Shown in pieces: positions 6,856 through 7,849 of a stretch of 7,849 nucleotides of DNA. Origin of the DNA: Rickettsia endosymbiont of Diachasma alloeum (GTDB lineage Bacteria; Pseudomonadota; Alphaproteobacteria; Rickettsiales; Rickettsiaceae). The notes under the pieces are model-generated. The model saw only the letters and a program-made list of their open reading frames with translations. It was not told the origin of the DNA and made no database searches. Each line of letters begins with the position of its first letter. The stretch's first letter is position 1. Location of the stretch: assembly GCA_020404485.1 (NCBI GenBank), contig DYDT01000136.1:1-7849 (forward strand), in the 5' to 3' direction. The translations under genes were made by a program, and so were the position numbers.

Positions 6856-7593
6856 ATGTACAGATATAAAATTACCATTGAATATTTAGGCACGAATCTT
6901 GCAGGTTGGCAAAGACAATCAGAGGTAATATCGGTACAGCAAATATTAGAAGAAGCAATCTATAAATTTTCCGGTGAACAGGTAACATTATCAGCATCAG
7001 GTCGAACTGATGCTGGAGTTCATGCGATAGGTCAAGTAGCACATTTGGATCTCTCGAAATATTTTGAGCCTTATAAAATTATTAGAGCTATTAATTATTT
7101 TGTAAGACCATATAAAGTAAGCATAGTTAATTGTGAATTAGCCCAAAATGGTTTTCATGCACGTTTTTCCGCAACAGCACGTCATTATGTATATAGAATT
7201 CTTAATAGACCTTATCCATCAGTAATTGATCTTGATCGAGTTTGGTGGATTAGTGTGCCGTTAGATATTTCAGCTATGCAAAAAAGTAGCTTATACCTTC
7301 TAGGTAAACATGACTTCACATCATTTAGAGCTAGTTCTTGTCAATCAAAATCCCCAATCAAAACTTTAACAAAACTTGATATTATAAAAGAAGATGAGGA
7401 AATAAAATTATATTTTTCTGCCCCCTCTTTTTTACATCACATGGTGCGTAATATAGTCGGTAGCTTAGTATTAGTCGGTAAAAATATTTGGCAAGCTGAA
7501 CAAATGCAGCAAGTTTTAGAAGCAGCAAATAGAAAAGCTGCTGGTCCTACCGCTCCTGCATGCGGTCTTTATTTCATAAAATCAGATTATTAA
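6856..7593 (+). CDS. truA: tRNA pseudouridine(38-40) synthase TruA
   Basis: TruA converts uridines 38, 39 and 40 in the anticodon stem-loop of many tRNAs to pseudouridine. The 245-residue length is typical of bacterial TruA. Conserved blocks are [12 protein letters not shown] (10-21), the catalytic motif [17 protein letters not shown] (47-63) with the nucleophile Asp52, [16 protein letters not shown] (100-115), the [10 protein letters not shown] turn (150-159), [17 protein letters not shown] (192-208) and the C-terminal [13 protein letters not shown] (228-240). The catalytic aspartate and the basic RNA-binding residues are intact, so the enzyme should be active. There is no good ribosome binding site just upstream of the ATG. 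The long hairpin after rpoD lies between rpoD and truA, so truA depends either on read-through or on a promoter I cannot see in the 46 bases that remain. Confidence 0.96.
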   Translation: MYRYKITIEYLGTNLAGWQRQSEVISVQQILEEAIYKFSGEQVTLSASGRTDAGVHAIGQVAHLDLSKYFEPYKIIRAINYFVRPYKVSIVNCELAQNGFHARFSATARHYVYRILNRPYPSVIDLDRVWWISVPLDISAMQKSSLYLLGKHDFTSFRASSCQSKSPIKTLTKLDIIKEDEEIKLYFSAPSFLHHMVRNIVGSLVLVGKNIWQAEQMQQVLEAANRKAAGPTAPACGLYFIKSDY

Positions 7594-7597
7594 ATAG

Positions 7598-7615
7598 TTA
7601 TTAATTTGTTAATAA
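7598..7615. promoter_or_regulatory. AT-only inverted repeat between truA and the downstream promoter
   Basis: TTATTAA (7598-7604) and TTAATAA (7609-7615) form a perfect 7-bp inverted repeat with loop TTTG, starting five bases after the truA stop and ending six bases before the -35 hexamer at 7622. It could be an operator or AT-rich upstream element of the promoter, or a weak end signal for truA. All-AT palindromes are common in this kind of DNA. Confidence 0.3.
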
Positions 7616-7621
7616 TATGCA

Positions 7622-7650
7622 TTGACATGAACATTAAAACTGTATATAAT
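7622..7650 (+). promoter_or_regulatory. consensus sigma-70 promoter
   Basis: TTGACA (7622-7627) and TATAAT (7645-7650) both match the consensus exactly and are separated by the optimal 17 bases. A start site is expected near 7657-7660. The promoter reads rightwards, away from truA, into a leader containing AAAGGA (7677-7682) and an ATG at 7697. Such a perfect pair is improbable by chance even in AT-rich DNA and suggests a strongly expressed gene or RNA just beyond, whose body is lost at the contig end. Confidence 0.8.
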
Positions 7651-7696
7651 GCCTTTACTAATAATTAACTTATTTTAAAGGAATTTTTCTTACTAC

Positions 7697-7797
7697 ATGA
7701 CAATTTTTAGAGATGTAAGGACTAAATGGTTGAATTTTTTTGATAATTCATGATGATAGAGGCAAAAATACTTGGTTCCTATATGACAGATCAACCC
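7697..7797 (+). other. unassigned start of a transcription unit, possible frameshifted gene 5' end
   Basis: From the ATG at 7697, 14 bases after AAAGGA, a frame encodes MTIFRDVRTKWLNFFDNS and stops at 7751-7753, too short to be convincing alone. It crosses a run of seven T (7735-7741). If that run were one base shorter, the frame would continue as IIHDDRGKNTWFLYDRSTP up to the linker at 7798 without a stop. Homopolymer miscalls are typical of 454 data, which the linker indicates was used here, so this may be the broken start of a real gene. I recognise neither reading, nor any tRNA, rRNA or other RNA gene. Confidence 0.25.
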
Positions 7798-7839
7798 CGT
7801 AATAACTTCGTACAGCACACATTATACGAAGTTATACGA
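7798..7839. other. 454 Titanium paired-end linker (loxP-derived) sequence, library artefact
   Basis: The segment contains two 13-base lox arms, ATAACTTCGTACA (7801-7813) and TATACGAAGTTAT (7822-7834), around the 8-base spacer GCACACAT. Wild-type loxP in this orientation has ATAACTTCGTATA and GCATACAT, so there are two T-to-C differences, at 7813 and 7818. The flanking CGTA (7798-7801) and ACGA (7836-7839) are not part of loxP but do match the ends of the Roche 454 Titanium paired-end circularisation linker as I remember it, giving 40 of 42 identities. This is adapter sequence rather than bacterial DNA. The ten bases that follow (7840-7849) may come from the other end of a mate-pair fragment and should not be joined to the sequence on the left. 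Confidence 0.9.
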
Positions 7840-7849
7840 TATTAGGATA

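Noticed and set aside
7801..7834. Natural or deliberately engineered loxP recombination site
   Set aside because: The flanking CGTA and ACGA bases outside loxP match the 454 linker, and there is no marker, vector or transposon end nearby, so library adapter is the simpler explanation.
1..7849. CRISPR array, tRNA or rRNA genes, defence system or intact insertion sequence
   Set aside because: I saw no regularly spaced direct repeats, cloverleaf-like segments, rRNA signatures, nuclease or toxin genes, or terminal repeats flanking a transposase.

Overview
The window is an AT-rich bacterial chromosome fragment, almost certainly from a Rickettsia species (obligate intracellular alphaproteobacterium). 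The evidence is the very low GC, the protein set (GreA, LipB, DnaG, an alphaproteobacterial-type RpoD, TruA), palindromic repeats of the kind scattered through Rickettsia intergenic regions, a degraded gene remnant, and the near absence of Shine-Dalgarno sequences. I cannot name the species.

Layout. Positions 1-449 hold no intact gene: there is the possible tail of a plus-strand reading frame (3-110), a GC-rich hairpin (158-176), a minus-strand gene remnant broken by a stop codon (199-348) and an AT-rich hairpin (385-416). Positions 450-2120 are a compact minus-strand cluster in transcription order greA, lipB, ydcF-like (DUF218). GreA is a transcript-cleavage factor, LipB starts lipoate assembly, and the DUF218 protein is probably membrane-anchored; the lipB stop and the DUF218 start overlap in ATGA. 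The 223-base divergent gap 2121-2343 is nearly half filled by a 100-bp imperfect palindrome resembling a Rickettsia palindromic element. Positions 2344-6769 run on the plus strand: a COG0170 CTP-dependent polyprenol/diacylglycerol kinase homologue, then after 3 bases dnaG, then rpoD. This is the dnaG-rpoD core of the macromolecular synthesis operon, with the lipid kinase homologue immediately upstream of dnaG, where E. coli has rpsU. A long hairpin (6775-6809) separates rpoD from truA (6856-7593).

Right end. After truA comes a consensus sigma-70 promoter (TTGACA, 17 bases, TATAAT; 7622-7650) reading rightwards into about 150 bases that I cannot assign. At 7798-7839 lies a loxP-like sequence matching, at 40 of 42 positions from memory, the Roche 454 Titanium paired-end circularisation linker. 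I read this as library-adapter sequence left at a contig end, so the last 52 bases should not be treated as genomic.

The genes are mostly housekeeping: replication priming (DnaG), transcription initiation (RpoD) and elongation rescue (GreA), lipoylation (LipB), tRNA pseudouridylation (TruA) and probably lipid carrier phosphorylation. I found no convincing new defence, mobile or secondary-metabolism system. The most consequential observation is the adapter artefact. The most interesting biology is the polyprenol-kinase-like gene next to dnaG in an organism group that depends on host isoprenoid precursors.
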